This document shows, one piece after another, positions 60,590-64,000 of a stretch of 64,000 bases of DNA. Location: the NCBI GenBank assembly GCA_012295275.1, contig CM022666.1:2088616-2152615 (forward strand). The letters run 5' to 3'. The stretch comes from Chrysomallon squamiferum (taxonomy: Eukaryota; Mollusca; Gastropoda; Neomphalida; Peltospiridae). A program made the position numbers and the translations under genes. Each line of letters begins with the position of its first letter. Positions within the stretch are counted from its first letter, which is position 1. The notes below the pieces were generated by a model, which was given only the letters and a program-made list of their open reading frames with translations, did not search any database and had not been told where the DNA came from.

Positions 60590-60785
60590 CCTATACTTAA
60601 ACATATAACCATATATTTACTTTCACCACGCACGTGCATGCGTCGTCTTCTTCGTGTCCTTACTGCAGAATACAACTGCCATAGCACATTTAAATGTGTC
60701 ACTAGACATGTTTCGTGTCAACATGACACACTGCATCAAACATAAGAACTAAGAATCAATGACTTCAACACGCCAAAACAATGTG
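60590..60785. repeat. Microsatellite-linked element, copy 1
   Basis: Downstream of the CATA array lies a unique-looking segment with landmarks TATTTACTTTCACCACGCA, CGTCGTCTTC, AGCACATTTAAATGTGTCA, TAGACATGT, AAGAATCAATGAC and TCAACACG. It is homologous to 62990-63195 in the same orientation and also follows CATA-type microsatellite there. Confidence 0.75.
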
Positions 60786-61145
60786 AAACAGTTTGGAAAC
60801 CTAGTCAACATAAAGATGGGTTTTTTTGTCATCATTGATTTTCGCCAAAGATGAAAATCTGTATTGACATCAAACAAGACATTAAAGACAAAATATCGCC
60901 TTTGGAAAAGAGGGAGAAAAAAAGAACAAGAAAGACGATAGGGGGAAAAAAACTAAAAAATAAAAAATAATAATAACAATAATAAAAAAAATAAATAATG
61001 AAAATAAAAATAAAAATCTAAAGATTTTATTCCACAAAAAAAAAAACGAAACCTTAATAAAATAATTGAATTTTTTTAATCTTCTTTTATTGGTTTTTTA
61101 TGGAGTTTTTATGGGTTTTTGTTATTATTACTATTACTTTCTTCT

Positions 61146-61189
<44 letters not shown>

Positions 61190-62989
61190 TATATTTCTTC
61201 CAAATTAACTGAAAGTCTGACACAATGTAATAAGATTGAAAATTAAGGTCAATCAACTTTTCTGCTTCTTTTAAACGTGCTATTAATTAAATTTTTATGC
61301 TTATTAAGTTATTTACATATCAGAAACTATCCAGAGATATTAACCAGTTACTCAGCATCGGCGACCTAATTGCACTTTCGTTTGTGCAACAGCTTTATTC
61401 GAGTCTTGACAAAACTGGTTTACTTATATGCATGACGACTAGAAGATAATGTTTATCTTTAACTTGATGTTACTTGTTTAAAAACGAAAGAAAATCATAA
61501 AAATCTGTTTAAGCAAGAAAAATTTAAAACGCAATCAAATGTTGCTTCACTGATTCGGACTAAAAACTGAACACATTGGAAATACAAAAGAACGAGTTAA
61601 ATTGTCCCTTACATTTATTGTACCTTGGTTCAAATATATAGTTTAAATTGTACGTTCAAAGATACGACTGAATAGATTAAACTGTGTCTTGGATGGTTAC
61701 GAAGAAATTGCGTGAATTTGTACTTCAGTCCGAATGTATAGTTTAAATTGTATCAAGATACAATTGCCTGAAATTATTTTTGGTATATTTGCAATTGATT
61801 GCGTCTTTTTTTTTTCTTTTTTCTTGTTATTATTATTATTTTTGTTGTTGTTGTTGTAATAATAATAATAATAAAAGAAATATAAATTAAAAACTTAACA
61901 CAAACAATAAACTCAACGTAGTCACTTTAAAAACTGACAATATTTTCCATAATACGCCTTTAAGTGTTTTTTTTCCGTCTTCACTACGAAAGATTTCTTC
62001 AGCTTTAAACTGCCGAGATTCTCGTGTGTTTTTTTTTTTTTCCAGTTGTTACTCGAAAGAAAACAAAAATTCATATTTTGTCTAGCTAGCTGCCTATCTC
62101 CTATTGATTTGTTGTTTTTCTATCACCGTTGTAATTCTTTAGAAAGGATAATGTTCGCCACATGACCTCATGAGCTGGAGACTTGTGTTGCCATCATGAC
62201 GTCAAATGAACTTCACTGCACAACTTTGAAGTAAGACATTTTAGAATCTCAGGGAATAGAAACGGTATAGAGTGTAGTAGGTCTGACATTTCTTTCTTTC
62301 TTTTTTCATTTTCTTGTTGTTTGTGATGGTTGTGTTTTTAGTTCTTGTTTTTGTTTGTTGGTTTTTTTGTTGTTGTTTTTGTGATGATTTGTTTTGTTGT
62401 TGTTTTTGTGATGATTTGTTTTGTTGTTGTAACGGTGGGGGGGGTTTGCGGGGGTTTACGAGCGGGTTACGGAAATATTGGATTATTGTTGTTGTTACTG
62501 TTCTTGTTATTGTTACTGTTCTTGTTATTGTTACTGTTGTTATTATTGTTGGTGTAGTTACGATTATTATTGCTATTTTTGTTTTTGGTGTTTATTTATT
62601 CATTTATTTTTTTTTTTTCTTTTTTTTTTCTGTTCTGTTTGTTTGCTTGTGCACTATTAAAAAAATAATCACACACAAGATTTTCAAAATATTGACGCCT
62701 ACTGATGAACGTGATCTACAGACACTCAAACGTACACTTACTGACGTACGTAATTCGTACACATAAAAATGTACAAAATGCATACACACACTCGCACATA
62801 AATACTTAAACAAACAAAACACATGTATACACACAGAGAAACGTCCATACATACATGCAACAAATTAAAACACGCAACACATTAAAACACCCTGCATCCA
62901 TGCATACATATACATACACGTTCATACATACATTAAAGGGAAACGTGCATACATGCTCACTCATTAACACGCACGACATACATACACGC
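60786..62989. other. Gene-free interval
   Basis: A-rich and T-rich tracts (60950-61050; a T run at 61149-61186) and TTA/AAT runs (61827-61875). TTG/TTAC repeats lie at 62320-62580 and include a tandem pair of TTGTTTTTGTGATGATTTG. A motif TGACGTCA at about 62199 and a donor-like GTAAGA at about 62232 are the only regulatory-looking signals. No coding exon is recognised. Confidence 0.6.
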
Positions 62990-63195
62990 ACACGCCCATA
63001 CATAAATATATACCATCTATTTACTTACAGAACGCAAGTGCGTGCGTACGTGCGTACGTACGTACGTACACTCACACATCGTCTGCTTCATTAGCTAACT
63101 GCATAATCACAGCACATTTAAATGCGTCATTAGACATGTCACGTGACATACAGCATCGAACACGAGAACAAAGAATCAATGACGTCAACACGAGG
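62990..63195. repeat. Microsatellite-linked element, copy 2
   Basis: Second copy of the segment at 60590-60785. Landmarks are ATCTATTTACTTACAGAACGCA, CGTCTGCTTC, AGCACATTTAAATGCGTCA, TAGACATGT, AAGAATCAATGACGTCAACACG. A CGTA/GTAC microsatellite has expanded inside it (63043-63070). Copies differ by roughly one base in six to eight, by eye. Confidence 0.75.
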
Positions 63196-64000
63196 GTGTT
63201 AATTATGTACAATTTATTTATTTTACTTATTTTCGCTTCTTCTTCTTTTGAGTTCTTTCTTTCTTTATTCGTTCTCTCGTTCCTTTATTCCCGTTTTCAT
63301 TTGACAGATGTTGATTAAATATTACAGTCTTGCTTACTAAATATTAAAAATAAGTTATAGATATCTTTTGGAACGAGCACTACAGACGCGTGCTAGAAAA
63401 TGTATTTGATAAACATTCGCTTAATTGATAATAAATAAAATAAATTAATATATTAATTAAAAACTTGGGATTCCAAGTAATAATTACGTAGAATGTATTC
63501 TTGCTATTCTTCTTGTGAAAAACGTACATCTACTTGTATCAATTCTTTCTTCTTCTTCTTGTTCTAAACATTATCATTATTATCACCATCATCACCAATG
63601 AATTAAAATGAAGAATAACAAATACGAAGAAGCCCCCCAAAAAAAATCAAGGATTCAAAGCTGCTTCTGTAACTAAACTGACCAGTTATACAAAACACAT
63701 TAAAACTGATAGTCATACACATACACACATAAACACAAATATTCATACACACCTTCACACATACGCAGAACCCACACATAGATACATACACACATACACA
63801 AATACATACAATAATATATCCATGTATACTGTCAATCACGTAACAGTTACAAGCTATATAGATGCACAATGTCAATTGTCTGACGTACGTAACTATGCGT
63901 AATATACAAAAAGCCCAACAGATGTGAATTGTACTTTCGGGCATTCATAAAAGAATACTGTACTTAAATTATATCATTGTAATAGTCAGGTGATGGCTGT
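63196..64000. other. Right end, no gene seen
   Basis: AT-rich sequence with a degenerate CATA/CACA tract (63715-63815) that gives a Cys/Val/Tyr-rich artefact frame on the minus strand. No coding exon is recognised. Confidence 0.6.

Noticed and set aside
62314-62852. 150-codon Val/Ile/Cys-rich frame and its opposite-strand partner
   Set aside because: Degenerate TTG/TTAC repeats; hydrophobic composition comes from the repeat, with no start or splice context.

Overview
This is a eukaryotic (animal) nuclear window, AT-rich and packed with microsatellites. Split genes with GT-AG introns and animal-type orthologues are plain. The spiralian look of the proteins and the repeat landscape suggest a mollusc, possibly a gastropod or a cephalopod, but that rests on inference. 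There is no bacterial, viral or organellar gene set.

Layout. 1-3.6 kb is gene-free and repeat-filled. 3.69-4.73 kb is a CpG-richer, promoter-like stretch with no gene I can attach to it. 4.7-11.3 kb is repeats plus a two-copy interspersed element. At 11.30-12.48 kb (+) is a single-exon coding region for a type II membrane, fucosyltransferase-like glycosyltransferase, broken by one 1-nt frameshift. 15.63-28.38 kb (+) is a complete 12-exon UXS1 gene (UDP-glucuronate decarboxylase, 405 aa). 33.84-35.78 kb (-) is a complete 4-exon TRAPPC1 gene (145 aa), convergent with UXS1. 37.30-52.63 kb (+) is a roughly 25-exon centrobin (CNTROB) homologue of about 1627 aa, divergent from TRAPPC1. 52.6-64 kb has no recognisable protein gene. 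It holds a diverged satellite-like array (55.7-56.5 kb), a promoter-like island at 57.8-58.1 kb and a duplicated microsatellite-linked element (60.6 and 63.0 kb).

How the genes relate. UXS1 makes UDP-xylose in the Golgi, the fucosyltransferase-like protein is expected in the Golgi, and TRAPPC1 serves ER-Golgi vesicle tethering. CNTROB is a centriole protein. Nothing suggests an operon. The TRAPPC1/CNTROB head-to-head arrangement is the same as I recall for human 17p13.1, so it may be a very old bidirectional pair.

The most unusual structural signal is in the introns. At several independent places (UXS1 introns 5, 10 and 11; CNTROB intron 12) tandem or spaced duplications start at, or include, a 5' splice site. 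In CNTROB intron 8 the repeat unit carries a 3' splice-site-like sequence. All exon coordinates were worked out by hand from reading frame, splice consensus and remembered family sequence. No alignment or transcript data were available.
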